Below are positions 41,268 to 50,391 of a DNA stretch of 64,000 nucleotides, piece after piece. The translations under genes and the position numbers were made by a program. Source of the DNA: Planctomyces sp. SH-PL14 (GTDB taxonomy: Bacteria; Planctomycetota; Planctomycetia; Planctomycetales; Planctomycetaceae); the NCBI RefSeq assembly GCF_001610835.1, contig NZ_CP011270.1, forward strand, positions 7,148,001-7,212,000. Reading direction: 5' to 3'. How positions within the stretch are numbered: the stretch's first letter is position 1; every line of letters starts with the position of its first letter. The notes under the pieces are model-generated. The model saw only the letters and a program-made list of their open reading frames with translations. It was not told the DNA's origin and did not search any database.

Positions 41268-41720
41268 AGGTCTGGAGTGTGCTGAGGCGGCACCCGCAAG
41301 CAAGCAGATTGTTGACAGATTCTTCGCCCTGTGGTCATGATTTGTTTGGCCATGCTGCGGCCGACTGCTGAGGGGAGCGCGAGCGGGATCCTTGACTGCC
41401 CTGTAGCGACAACCGTTCGGCATCTGGCTCGGGGAGCGGGAGCTATTTCGCCCAACCGGATTCGACGCGCGCCGATTTGCTCCTCTACTTCCAGGCAGAG
41501 GCTGCCAAGGACTCTTCTGCTCCCGTTCCTGGGTTTTGTCCGAAGTGGCAATTCGTTCACCGTCGGCTTTTCGGATCGGTCTCTGGTGAACGGATTGGAA
41601 CCGTTCCGTCCAACGCTCCCGATCCGCAAGCGTGCTAATGGTTGCGAACGCGGAGCGACGGTGGCAGCTTGTGACGCGGATGGAGCATTCCCGTCCTTCA
41701 CCTCGGTATCTCCCAATGCC

Positions 41721-42422
41721 ATGAGTCAAGATACTGTTTCGTCGGACCAGGCTCGCCCGTCAGCCCGGATATTCCTTGTCGACGATTACCAAGCGATGCG
41801 AATCGGGGTCGCCTTCGTCATTGCTAGCCGCCCTGGCTGGACGGTCTGCGGCGAGGCCGGTGGTTGCCTCGATGCGCTTCAGATGGTTCGGGAGCTGCAA
41901 CCCGACTTGGCCATCGTTGATCTGCGTCTCGCCCAAGGGGACGGGCTGGAGTTGATCAAGACAATCAGAGGGAGTGTGCCCACCTGTCGCATGCTCGTCT
42001 TCTCCATGCTCGACGAGGAACTCTTCGCGGAGCGTGTTCTCCGCGCCGGAGCACATGGGTTTGTGAACAAGCAGGAGTCGGTTCCGACCTTGCTGGAAGC
42101 AATCGAGAAGGTCCTGGACGGGCGAATCCATTTGAGCCCCCGCATGACGGACAGGATTCTTCAACGTCACTCGGCCAGCGTCGCAGAGGTCAGGTCACCG
42201 TTTGACATACTTTCAGACCGGGAGATCGAGGTCTTCGATCGTCTAGGGCGCGGTAAGTCGATCAAGGACATTGCGCACGATCTGCACATCAGCATCAAGA
42301 CCGTTGAGTATCATCGGCAAAACATCAAGGAGAAACTGCACCTTCCAGACGGCTCAGCGGTGATCCGATTGGCTATCTCGTATGTGCTCGGCAAGGATGA
42401 TCGCCACGCACCAAGCGAGTGA
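41721..42422 (+). CDS. NarL/FixJ-family response regulator (unit 3)
   Basis: 233 aa from ATG 41721. Receiver with VDDY, phospho-acceptor D67 (AIVDLRLAQG) and FVNKQE; LuxR-type HTH (LSDREIEVFDRLGRGKSIKD; SIKTVEYHRQNIKEKL). About 60% like 19136-19933. Likely partner of the hybrid kinase at 44463-46541. Followed by a decayed second copy. Confidence 0.88.
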   Translation: MSQDTVSSDQARPSARIFLVDDYQAMRIGVAFVIASRPGWTVCGEAGGCLDALQMVRELQPDLAIVDLRLAQGDGLELIKTIRGSVPTCRMLVFSMLDEELFAERVLRAGAHGFVNKQESVPTLLEAIEKVLDGRIHLSPRMTDRILQRHSASVAEVRSPFDILSDREIEVFDRLGRGKSIKDIAHDLHISIKTVEYHRQNIKEKLHLPDGSAVIRLAISYVLGKDDRHAPSE

Positions 42423-42477
42423 CGATGTTGGCGTCCGGAACCGCACTTGTGTGCCTGATTCGCCCTGCCGCGTTGTG

Positions 42478-42890
42478 TTCCGACGTGCCGCGCAACGGTG
42501 GTGACGATGCTGGAGGCGGAGCTGTTCGCAGAACGGTCTTTCCGCGCCGGAGCTCGCGAGTTCATCAGTAAGTGTGCGGCTTTCGCCGAGATCTGCGCAG
42601 CAATTGAAGAGACCCCTTGAAAGGAGGATCTACCTGAGTGCCCGGAAGGCGAGCCGGATTCCAGCGAACCGCTCAGGATCGGCAGTCCCGGGGAGTCGTA
42701 ACTGGAGTTGCTTTCCGATCGTGAGATTCACGTCTTCCGACGCGTGGTGCAAGGGAGCAGCGCCAGGCAGATTGCTGTGGAGATGCATGTCAGTGTGCAC
42801 ACGGTCGAATACACAGGCAGAACATCAAGGAGAAGGCGAAACTCTCCAGCGGTGCCGAAGTTCTGCCACGAGCTACATGCTACATTCTTC
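42478..42890 (+). pseudogene. Decayed response regulator fragment
   Basis: Pieces of the same family are readable in shifting frames: VVTMLEAELFAERSFRAGAR with EFISK, then after stops LLSDREIHVFRRVVQGSSAR and HVSVHTVEY. Internal stops and a shift at the end of the HTH show it is broken. Suggests response regulators were duplicated within the element. Confidence 0.75.
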
Positions 42891-42935
42891 GGGCATCTGA
42901 GGGCCGAAAGCAGCCGGAGTGGCGCGGGGCGAGTC

Positions 42936-43220
42936 CTATGGCTCGTCGGTACGTGCCGTAGCCCGCATAATGTCAGCTGCTCGAAAAAGGCACCCATGCG
43001 GCATGAGCTCCGAGGGTGTCAACTGGGCGACCGTCAGCCCGAGATTGGTCGGGCGGAAGCCACCGTCCGTTGTTGCCACCAAGTGGTAGAGCACCAGTGA
43101 ATCGAGATGCAGGAATTCGATGATGTCACTGGGAACGGGGAAAGGCTCGGCTTTAGAACAGATCTCGCGCAGTAGGAGCAACTCTGCCGTGGCCAGAATG
43201 ATCTCGTCCCTGCCGGCCAT
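42936..43220 (-). CDS. 94-aa winged-helix-like small protein (minus-strand subgroup)
   Basis: Starts MAGRDEIILATAELLLLREI; IIEFLHLDSLVLYHLVATTD and TNLGLTVAQLTPSEL align with 20143-20433 (IVEFLHLDALVQQRLVEAT; TELGHTVAGMEPSE). Placed between regulator genes in both units. The interval 43221-43541 has no gene I can support. Confidence 0.6.
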   Translation of the reverse strand: MAGRDEIILATAELLLLREICSKAEPFPVPSDIIEFLHLDSLVLYHLVATTDGGFRPTNLGLTVAQLTPSELMPHGCLFRAADIMRATARTDEP

Positions 43221-43541
43221 GAGCCTGTTCCATGCTGAGAGCGGGAGTTGGTTTTGAACGGAGCATCAATTCATAGAGCCGGGCCCCGATCATCACGGTC
43301 AGGGCTCCGACCTGCATGGGGAAGGGAACGCAGTCTCTCAGAATGCAAGGACCATGCCCGGCTCTGTAAAAGGTGGTCTCCGTCCTTGGCGCAACCCTCT
43401 CGGAAGCGGACTGTCGCGACGTGCGGCCGACTGGTGGAATCCGCGGAATTTTGTTGATCGCGCAGGAGCACGTCTATAGGCTTGGGTTGGTGCCACACGC
43501 TTGAGCGGGACTCCTCCCCCTGTTCGCGTCAGTCGCCAAAG

Positions 43542-43574
43542 AAAACGCCCCCTTAGTGCAACAGGGGGCGTTTT
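43542..43574. terminator. Bidirectional rho-independent terminator
   Basis: AAAACGCCCCC pairs with GGGGGCGTTTT around an 11-nt loop, giving A- and T-runs on the two sides. It lies just downstream of the leftward CsrA-like gene. Confidence 0.88.
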
Positions 43575-43596
43575 CGTTCTCGTGCCCATTTTCCGG

Positions 43597-43917
43597 TCAT
43601 GTCGTCTTCGGCTTTCGACCGTCCTCGATCAAGGTCGTTCCTCTCATTTCTGGGTTGCCCAGCAACCGAATGTTGACATGCGAGTCGCCCACGAATCCGA
43701 TTCGAGCGCATTCTGCGGTAAAGGGCAGGTATGTCACCCGGAGGTCCGGCATCAGCTCCACAAATTCCCCGCGTGGGATCCGGATCTCGTCCCCGTTGTC
43801 TCTCATTGTGTTTGAACACGCCACGGTCAAGGTATCCGGACTGATTGCCAGCACGATCAGCTGTAGCTGCTCGTCAATCAGCAACGATTGCCCCGAGTGA
43901 CGTGAGATCACGAACAT
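43597..43917 (-). CDS. CsrA-like protein with extended C-terminus (unit 3)
   Basis: 106 aa. MFVISRHSGQSLLIDEQLQL then IVLAISPDTLTVAC follows the first half of CsrA; the remainder (EIRIPRGEFVELMPDLRVTY; RIGFVGDSHVNIRLLG) resembles 21360-21710 rather than classic CsrA. Encoded leftward, opposite to its unit 2 counterpart, so the cargo was inverted or reshuffled. Confidence 0.68.
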   Translation of the reverse strand: MFVISRHSGQSLLIDEQLQLIVLAISPDTLTVACSNTMRDNGDEIRIPRGEFVELMPDLRVTYLPFTAECARIGFVGDSHVNIRLLGNPEMRGTTLIEDGRKPKTT

Positions 43918-44036
43918 TCGACGACCGGGCTCCGGCAGGAGAATGGCCTTATCCTCACGCCCTCATGCCGGCCGGTCAACTCCCGCTTCAGGGCGTTTTG
44001 TGGGCATCAGGTCAGGGGCGGCGAAGTATGCGGTGC

Positions 44037-44054
44037 AATCGACGCGCGTCGACT
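44037..44054. repeat. Near-copy of the 18-bp palindrome
   Basis: AATCGACGCGCGTCGACT, one base off the consensus. It lies in the ~230-bp gap between the CsrA-like gene and the 62-aa protein gene. Confidence 0.8.
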
Positions 44055-44150
44055 CGGATCCCATCTGGAGCGAGGACTCGCTCCTGTCATCGAATCAGCA
44101 TGCGTCGGCACTTCGGTTGCAAAGGGCCCTGCTGGTCAGGAGGAGACGAA

Positions 44151-44339
44151 ATGAAGCGCAAAAGTGCGGCGAAACGCGAGTTGATCGATACCGGGGTCGA
44201 CAAGCGATATGTCCGACGCGACGAGGCCGGCCAGTTCAAAGAGAGTGACGATGTCGGTCGCTCGCTTCCCCAGGATCGTAAGCGGCCTGCGAAATCCGTC
44301 GCCAAGAAGGGGCAGGGAGACAAGGGGGATCGCGGCTGA
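44151..44339 (+). CDS. 62-aa conserved basic protein (KRELIDTG family, unit 3)
   Basis: ATG after AGGAGG. AAKRELIDTGVDKRYVRRDE, GQFKESDDVGRSLPQDRKR, ending KKGQGDKGDRG. Near-identical to 19884-20072. Kept in both units despite rearranged surroundings. Confidence 0.8.
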   Translation: MKRKSAAKRELIDTGVDKRYVRRDEAGQFKESDDVGRSLPQDRKRPAKSVAKKGQGDKGDRG

Positions 44340-44462
44340 CACCGGCGGAGTTGTCGGGAGGGCAGGGTCAGGCTTGCTGCGATATCCCTCGCTCCGACAT
44401 AGTCAGCGCTGTACCTCGTCCCTACACTGACGAGAGATACTCGATCCCGTCTCCCCCCTTTC

Positions 44463-46541
44463 GTGCAAAATGGGGAGAAGCCGCTGTCACAGAACCAGGT
44501 CTCTTTGAAGTCCGTACTCGTCACTGAGGAGCTAGATCGGCGCGCGTTCCGATCGCCAGACTTCGAAACGCAATGCAACGCACTCGACGAACTCGCCAGG
44601 GAACTTGCGACGTCACCCCCTACGGTGTTGCAGCGGGTGGCGGATGTCGCCCGGCGGGTGCTTCGAGCAGGCTCTGCTGGGCTGAGTCTGCTTTCTACTG
44701 ACTCTCGGCATCACGCTTTTCATTGGCCGGCGATATCCGGCGCATGGGCATCGAAGGGCGGAGGCGGTTCTGTGTTCGATGCTAGCCCGTTCGGTGTCGT
44801 GATCGCTGAGGGCTCTGCTCAGTTGTTTCGTTATCCCGAGCGGTACTACCAGTATTCCGTGCCCGTGGATCCGCCGATTTGCGAAGCTCTTCTGCACCCC
44901 TTCTTTGTTGACGGAGCGCCTGTGGGCACGATCTGGGCCATCGCGCACGATGAGGGCAGGCAGTTTGATCGGGAGGATGCACGTCTCCTGGCGAGTCTGG
45001 CTGGGTTTGCCGGGGCGGCGTACCAATCGATGCGATCGATCGACTCGGTAGAGCCGACTAACTGGCGACTGGCGGCGATCGTGGAAGATTGCGAGGACGC
45101 AATCGTCAGCAAAGACCTGAACGGGACGATCGAAAGCTGGAATGGCGGTGCCGAGAGGCTATTTGGCTATCCGCCGTCGGAGGCCATCGGTAGGTCCATT
45201 ACGATGCTGATTCCGGAGGAACGACTCAATGAGGAGACCGAAATCCTGTCCCGGATCCGATCGGGGCAGCGGATTCATCATTTCGAGACTGTCCGCCGGA
45301 GGAAGGATGGCTCATTTGTCGAAATCTCCTTGACAGTCTCCCCAATCAAAGACGCCCAGGGAGAGATCATTGGAGCGTCAAAGATTGCACGAGACATTTC
45401 TGAGCAAAAGCGGATCGAACGCGCGTTGCTGACTGCCGATCGCCAGAAGAACGAATTTTTGGCGACGCTGGCACACGAGCTTCGAAACCCGCTTGCGCCC
45501 ATTCAGACGTCTCTCTATATCATGAGGCTTCGAGATCCGAGGGATGAAGCTTTGGCGGAGCTCCAGGAAGTTATGGAGCGGCAGCTCAATCATCTTGTGC
45601 GGCTGGTGGATGACCTTCTGGAGATATCTCGGATCACAACTGGCAAAATCGACTTGAGGCTTCAGCCTGTCGATGTGCGAACACTGGTTTCCACGGCCGT
45701 CGAAACCAGTCGGCCATTCATTGATGCGGCCGGGCATGAACTGCTGGTGTCGGTCCCTTCGACTCCGATCACCGTTCACGGTGACCCTGTCCGCTTGACA
45801 CAGGTTATTTCGAATATCCTCAACAATGCGTGCAAATTCACTGACCCTGGTGGGCGAATTTGGCTGACGGTGAGGAGCGAAGCGGGGCAGGTCGCAATTG
45901 CGGTTCGTGACAATGGAATCGGGATCCCGGTGAGTGCCTTGTCGGATGTGTTGAAGATGTTTTCTCAGGTCAGCCGCGAGAGAGGCGTCTCCAAAGGCGG
46001 ACTCGGCATTGGATTGGCACTGGTCGATCGATTAGTGAATTTGCATGGCGGTTCAATTGATGTTCACAGTGATGGCGAGGGGCAAGGGAGTGAGTTCGTC
46101 GTACGACTGCCGATCGCAAAGGCCGACATGGGCGCGCGCGGCGCGTCAGATCGCCTTGAAAAGGGGACTGAGACGCGTCGACATAAAGTTCTAATCGTTG
46201 ACGACAACCGGGATGCAGCCTCCAGCCTCAGTACCCTCTTGCAGTTGCTGGGATGTGAGACTCAGATCGCCCTTAGCGGAGAGGATGCTCTGGCGCTGGT
46301 TCCAGTTTTCCAGCCGCGAGTCATCCTGCTCGATCTGGGAATGCCTGGGATGAGCGGGCTTGAGGTTGCGCAATGCGTACGGCGACTGCCATCCGGAGGC
46401 GACGTGCTTCTCATTGCGCTGACGGGCTGGGGGCAGGAGGAAGACCGTCGCAGGACCCGGGAGGCGGGGTTTGATCATCATCTCGTAAAGCCCGTCAGCA
46501 TGGATCTCCTTCGGGTGATCCTTGAGTCAGCATCCGGCTGA
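44463..46541 (+). CDS. Soluble hybrid histidine kinase: GAF-PAS-HisKA-HATPase-REC (unit 3)
   Basis: 692 aa from GTG. GAF-like domain (~35-185), PAS (~200-320, AIVEDCEDAIVSKDLNGTIE), HisKA with H338 (LAHELRNP), ATPase with N-box (NILNNACKF), DNGIGIP and GLGIGLAL, receiver with D624 (ILLDLGMPGM) and HLVKP. No membrane span. PAS and GAF regions differ much more from 15161-17302 than the kinase core, so the two units may sense different signals. Confidence 0.88.
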   Translation: MQNGEKPLSQNQVSLKSVLVTEELDRRAFRSPDFETQCNALDELARELATSPPTVLQRVADVARRVLRAGSAGLSLLSTDSRHHAFHWPAISGAWASKGGGGSVFDASPFGVVIAEGSAQLFRYPERYYQYSVPVDPPICEALLHPFFVDGAPVGTIWAIAHDEGRQFDREDARLLASLAGFAGAAYQSMRSIDSVEPTNWRLAAIVEDCEDAIVSKDLNGTIESWNGGAERLFGYPPSEAIGRSITMLIPEERLNEETEILSRIRSGQRIHHFETVRRRKDGSFVEISLTVSPIKDAQGEIIGASKIARDISEQKRIERALLTADRQKNEFLATLAHELRNPLAPIQTSLYIMRLRDPRDEALAELQEVMERQLNHLVRLVDDLLEISRITTGKIDLRLQPVDVRTLVSTAVETSRPFIDAAGHELLVSVPSTPITVHGDPVRLTQVISNILNNACKFTDPGGRIWLTVRSEAGQVAIAVRDNGIGIPVSALSDVLKMFSQVSRERGVSKGGLGIGLALVDRLVNLHGGSIDVHSDGEGQGSEFVVRLPIAKADMGARGASDRLEKGTETRRHKVLIVDDNRDAASSLSTLLQLLGCETQIALSGEDALALVPVFQPRVILLDLGMPGMSGLEVAQCVRRLPSGGDVLLIALTGWGQEEDRRRTREAGFDHHLVKPVSMDLLRVILESASG

Positions 46542-46664
46542 GGGGCGCGAGTTGGGCCGCCTCGTCACACGGGTTCGAGGGTAGACGCCGGCCAGCGCAA
46601 TGCAGCGCCTCCTGGCAGATTGCCCGGAGGCGTTGCGGGTTGCTCGAGCTGAGTCGGCGAGAAC

Positions 46665-47999
46665 TCATTTCAGTAGGGCAGGAAGGTCTTGTGGCCGCAA
46701 GCCAGGCAGGTATCGGCCGCGGATCTTTCGGAGGTCCTCCGGCAGGAGGTCGTAGCACCGGGCCAGCTCGTCGATGCACGTCTCCCGGTCCCACTCGGTC
46801 GCGAAGTCGATTCCCAGTGTCGCCGCGACTCGGGCCGCCTCATGAGCGTTCCAGGGCTCGGCCGAGCGCAGGAACTCAATCAGCCAGGCCGCCAGGGCCG
46901 CCTCGTTCGCTCGGCTCTTGTGCTGTGTGTGTTCCAGGACCTTCGAGAAAGTGGGCTCCTCGCGGAGGTCCTGGTCTCCGTAGTAGCGGAACAGCGCGAA
47001 GGAGAGTCCCCCGAGATCTCCGACGCCCGATCCCGCCATCATCGCCGGGACCAGGGCGAACAGTTTCGGCCGCGATCGGGCGTTGTCGAGCTTCTTGATG
47101 ATTTCTCGGGTGAACCAGGTGGCGAGGAAGGCGAGGCGTTTCCATTCGTCCGGGATCTGCTCCGACTTGCCCGGGGCGGGATCCGGCTCCGGCTCCTCGG
47201 CCGCCGCCTCCCGTTCCACCTGGCGGTTCTCCTGGTGCAGGCGGTCGAACATTTCGACGTTGAAGCACCGGTCGACGTCGCCGACCCGTTTCGTATCCAG
47301 CTCCTTCTCGTGCTTCTTCTGCCACTTGACCTTCGGGTCAAAAGCCCGGGAGTGCAGGGTGACCTGTTCGCTCACGATGAGCTGCCAATACTCGGCCGTC
47401 ATATCGGCCCCGTGCGAGCGTCCGCTGTCCCATTCCTTGCGGCAGCCGGTGACGATCGCCGGGTATCCGGCCCACCTGGTCAAGGCGCGTGCATGGGTCG
47501 GGGTGAACGTCCCCTCGCGGATCTCCTTCTCCCAACCGGGGCACTTGAGCGGTGAGACCTGAACCGAGAACCAGTCTTCAGTTTTCGCCATCCTCGCAGC
47601 GGCGAGCCGCTGGGATCCCATCATCTCCGCCAGGTCGTGGAGTGTGAGGGCAAACTCCCAAGGGTCCAGCTGCTCGCGGAGGAGGTTCTCATCGATCCGC
47701 TGCATCGCGGCGGTCTTGTCGTCCAGGTCCTTAATCTTGGCTGGGACCGTTTTCCGGCCGGCGTGTTTGGAGGCCCAGAAGCGGCGCTCCCCGTAGATGA
47801 TCTCGTACCGGCCGTCATCCTTCTGCCGGAGTCCGATATCTTCCAGCAGCCCGAAGGACTTGACCGACGCGACCAGCTCTTTCATGCCGGTGGCGGTCCC
47901 TTTCTCTAGGGCAGGGCGGTCACGGTGGTTCAACGGGGAGGGGTCGATCAGGGAGATCTCGACGTCTTGGGATTCAACGTTCTTCGACTTGGTAACCAT
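46665..47999 (-). CDS. ParB-like domain protein (unit 3)
   Basis: 444 aa; ATG preceded by AAGGAA. Same motifs as 22180-23514 (YGERRFWASKHAG; DENLLREQLDPWE) with only a few substitutions. Last gene of a leftward operon carrying two palindromes. No ParA is visible. Confidence 0.85.
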   Translation of the reverse strand: MVTKSKNVESQDVEISLIDPSPLNHRDRPALEKGTATGMKELVASVKSFGLLEDIGLRQKDDGRYEIIYGERRFWASKHAGRKTVPAKIKDLDDKTAAMQRIDENLLREQLDPWEFALTLHDLAEMMGSQRLAAARMAKTEDWFSVQVSPLKCPGWEKEIREGTFTPTHARALTRWAGYPAIVTGCRKEWDSGRSHGADMTAEYWQLIVSEQVTLHSRAFDPKVKWQKKHEKELDTKRVGDVDRCFNVEMFDRLHQENRQVEREAAAEEPEPDPAPGKSEQIPDEWKRLAFLATWFTREIIKKLDNARSRPKLFALVPAMMAGSGVGDLGGLSFALFRYYGDQDLREEPTFSKVLEHTQHKSRANEAALAAWLIEFLRSAEPWNAHEAARVAATLGIDFATEWDRETCIDELARCYDLLPEDLRKIRGRYLPGLRPQDLPALLK

Positions 48000-48012
48000 G
48001 AGAGCGGGTTCC

Positions 48013-48240
48013 TTAGAACGGAGGGTCAACGGGTGGTTGCCGGAGCCATTGGGCGGCCTCGGCGACGAAAGCGGACAACTTGCGGAGCGTGATCTCGGCG
48101 AAAGCGGCCGTGGCCAGGACTCGCCGGCGTCGTTCGATGGATGTGTTCTCATCCATCCATTGGATTTCCTCGCGGAGCCGGCGGAGCTGGCCCTCCAGGT
48201 CCTTGAGCTGCAAATCGACGCGCGTCGATTCCGGTTTCAT
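48013..48240 (-). CDS. 75-aa coiled-coil protein (unit 3)
   Basis: Two residues differ from 23528-23755. STRVD near the start is encoded by the palindrome at 48213-48230. ATG overlaps the stop of the 26-aa gene (ATGA). Confidence 0.65.
   Translation of the reverse strand: MKPESTRVDLQLKDLEGQLRRLREEIQWMDENTSIERRRRVLATAAFAEITLRKLSAFVAEAAQWLRQPPVDPPF
48213..48230. repeat. 18-bp palindrome AATCGACGCGCGTCGATT
   Basis: Perfect copy; positional equivalent of 23728-23745. Confidence 0.85.
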
Positions 48241-48317
48241 TTCCGGTCCCTCGGCAGGACGGCAAAGCCGATCAGCAGGAGGAGCAGGGAACTGAACAAC
48301 TTGAGTAGGTCGGGCAT
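48237..48317 (-). CDS. 26-aa membrane micropeptide
   Basis: ATG CCC GAC frame gives MPDLLKLFSSLLLLLIGFAV then LPRDRK. A single hydrophobic helix with a basic end, and its stop overlaps the next start. It replaces the 111-aa gene found in this slot of unit 2. Too short to be certain, but the ATGA overlap and topology favour a real gene. Confidence 0.5.
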   Translation of the reverse strand: MPDLLKLFSSLLLLLIGFAVLPRDRK

Positions 48318-48365
48318 CGGGGGCCTTTCGTCCCGCCAGCGGACGGGCAGGGTGGGTGAGCGGGA

Positions 48366-48383
48366 AATCGACGCGCGTCGATT
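48366..48383. repeat. 18-bp palindrome AATCGACGCGCGTCGATT
   Basis: Perfect copy at the stop codon of 48383-48667; equivalent of 24145-24162. Confidence 0.85.
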
Positions 48384-48667
48384 CAGGTTTCGTCTGCGTC
48401 GGTCTCGGGCAGGGCGTTTCGCGGCTTCATGCCGACGAGCGGGCAGAGCCGGTTAGCGCGTTCGAAGTACCGGCGGGCCTCGGCCCGGTACTCGGTGGCG
48501 TCCCGGCTCCAGGCGTCCTCGCCCCAGGCCAGGTCGACGAAGTCCTGGGCGGCTCGCTCGTAGTGCCGGATCAGCATTTCGATCACGAAGAACCAGGCGA
48601 ACACTCCGAAGAGGAGCACGCAGGGCACCGTCGTGAGGAGGTAGAATGTCCATTCGGCGTTCGGCAT
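48383..48667 (-). CDS. 94-aa single-pass membrane protein (unit 3)
   Basis: Starts MPNAEWTFYLLTTVPCVLLF; membrane span then charged tail as in 24162-24446. First gene of the leftward ParB-like operon, about 120 nt downstream of the hairpin repeat. Confidence 0.7.
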   Translation of the reverse strand: MPNAEWTFYLLTTVPCVLLFGVFAWFFVIEMLIRHYERAAQDFVDLAWGEDAWSRDATEYRAEARRYFERANRLCPLVGMKPRNALPETDADET

Positions 48668-48787
48668 CGCAGTTCCTTTCGTCCCGCCAACGAGCGGGCA
48701 GGGTGGTTGTTGCGGTCGAGTGTTCCCGGCCATCGAGCCGGCCCGCCGCCGTAGTGGTCCTTTTGTTGAGCAGCTCCGGTCGGCTGC

Positions 48788-49061
48788 TGGGTGAAGGGGT
48801 CTCACCCCTTCTCCGCCGGAAGGCCCAGCGGAGCGACCCCGCCTTTCAAAACCCCGTCCGTCCGAGGGGCCTGCGGTGGATTCGTCGTAGGGCTCACCCG
48901 GGGGTTCCCTGCGACGAATTCACCGCTGAGCCCCCTCGGACACAAAAGAGCCGGCTGCCTAGCCGTCCCTGGAGCGTCAGGGATCGGAGAGGAGAGCCCG
49001 GACCGGAGGCTTTGCGAGGACCGGACTCGTAGCGGAGAGCCCGGCCCGTTGAGGGGACGCC
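48788..49061. repeat. Conserved hairpin repeat, unit 3 copy
   Basis: Copy of 2476-2742 and 24566-24832; the long hairpin is at 48860-48941 and is unchanged. Differences concentrate in the 3' third. Positions 49062-49210 hold no gene. Confidence 0.85.
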
Positions 49062-49210
49062 CGAGTGCTCCCGTCTTAGCGCGCTAGCGAAATTCCCAGG
49101 TAATTCCCTGGGCGAGCGGCCCAAAATGTGGTGATATTTTGTTCCAACTTGCCTGAAGGTGGTGTTAAAACATCCAGCACCTATCTGCTGCATCAATGAG
49201 CGAGGCGCGC

Positions 49211-49525
49211 ATGTCCGTCGAGTTCTGGTCGCATGTTCTGGTGCTGGAGAGCGACCTGCCGATGCTTCGCATGCTGTTGTGCTCGCCTCGCGTTCACATG
49301 CCGTGGTTGTCCGATGAGCAACGGTCGATGGTCTCGCGTCTCGCTGACGCAGGACTGGCGAAGATCGAGTACTCGCGAGCCAGCCTCTCGGAGCGGGGCT
49401 ATCGTTTCTCGTTTGCCCACCCGTGGTATGTCGGCGGTGGAGTCGCGTTTTTCTGGCACGAGGACCTGGCGACCGCTTCCATTCCTGCTCGGCAGCTGCG
49501 CCGCGGCTTGTCAGGTGAAAGGTGA
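49211..49525 (+). CDS. 104-aa small protein, array family (WSHV subgroup)
   Basis: Proposed ATG after GAGG. Starts MSVEFWSHVLVLESDLPMLR; PWLSDEQRSMVSRLADAGLA and HPWYVGGGVAFFW match 25984-26271. The C-terminus is slightly longer. Its stop lies 4 nt before the next start. Confidence 0.65.
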   Translation: MSVEFWSHVLVLESDLPMLRMLLCSPRVHMPWLSDEQRSMVSRLADAGLAKIEYSRASLSERGYRFSFAHPWYVGGGVAFFWHEDLATASIPARQLRRGLSGER

Positions 49526-49529
49526 TGGA

Positions 49530-49766
49530 ATGCCGGAGCTGGTGGTTAACGAGGCCACATGGTACTGGCTCGCTCGATTGCGGATCGTTCCCATGCGAGT
49601 CGCTAGCGGCGTGGATGAGGTGGGAGCGGATGTGGTTGCCACGCTCGTACGATCGAAGCTCGTGAAAAGCGTCCAGGGACACCACGTATTGACCGAACTT
49701 GGAGTCCGCCTGGTCGATTCGCCGCCTCGACCGATGGCGAACGGCGACCGTGTTGTGATGCGTTAG
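49530..49766 (+). CDS. 78-aa winged-helix-like small protein (ELVVN subgroup)
   Basis: Starts MPELVVNEATWYWLARLRIV; VGADVVATLVRSKLVKSVQG and HVLTELGVRLVDS. Homologue of 26330-26566, in the same two-gene cassette. Confidence 0.65.
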   Translation: MPELVVNEATWYWLARLRIVPMRVASGVDEVGADVVATLVRSKLVKSVQGHHVLTELGVRLVDSPPRPMANGDRVVMR

Positions 49767-49983
49767 CTTTGGCGCGTGGCCGCCGCCCGCCCTTTGGCGG
49801 CCTCGGAACGGAGTCCCCGCTGAATCGAGGCGACGCCTCAGACTGTCGTTGACGCATTTGTCACGACGTGACGGCGCGGCGGCTGCGTCGTTAGGCAATG
49901 CTCGAGTGCGCCTCGGCCCCTCTGCACTTGAGAACCTGCGTGCCTGAGACTTCAATTCGCGAATTGAAAGGAGGTCAGGGCCA

Positions 49984-50262
49984 ATGGCGGACGAGAATCG
50001 GCGCCAGTCAGAAAAGCGAGTGTTCCGGTTGATGCTCTCGGAGTACCAGCTGTTGCAGGAACTGGCCCATGCTCCCGTTGACTTGGACAACGCTGCGCCG
50101 AGCGTGGAAGAGGCGTCAGAGTTCTTGGCGACATTGGGGTTGGTGGTCTTGCGTAATCGGACGGTGACGCTGACAGATGGAGGATGGAACGTGGTCCGAA
50201 CGGAGCCGATCAGCCGGACAGCGTACACAGTGGCTTTTGACCGCTGCCGTCTCATCTGGTGA
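49984..50262 (+). CDS. 92-aa winged-helix-like small protein, subgroup 1
   Basis: ATG after AAAGGAGG. Starts MADENRRQSEKRVFRLMLSE; YQLLQELAHAPVDLDN, SVEEASEFLATLGLVVLRN, TLTDGGWNVVRTEP, TAYTVAFDRCR. Homologue of 26907-27185. Confidence 0.65.
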   Translation: MADENRRQSEKRVFRLMLSEYQLLQELAHAPVDLDNAAPSVEEASEFLATLGLVVLRNRTVTLTDGGWNVVRTEPISRTAYTVAFDRCRLIW

Positions 50263-50391
50263 TCAGTAGCGACGTGCAGCGCGGAACTCGGTAAGGCGGT
50301 GCGGGCAGATATCGCCCGGCGCAATCGGGGTGTGCCGATGCGACCGTCACGGACTTCTCTGGCCTCGGTTAGTGCCGGATGAGGAGTTGTC

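Noticed and set aside
41168-41722. 184-codon minus-strand frame opposite the response regulator upstream region
   Set aside because: Arg/Ser/Pro-rich composition, no ribosome site, no counterpart in unit 2.
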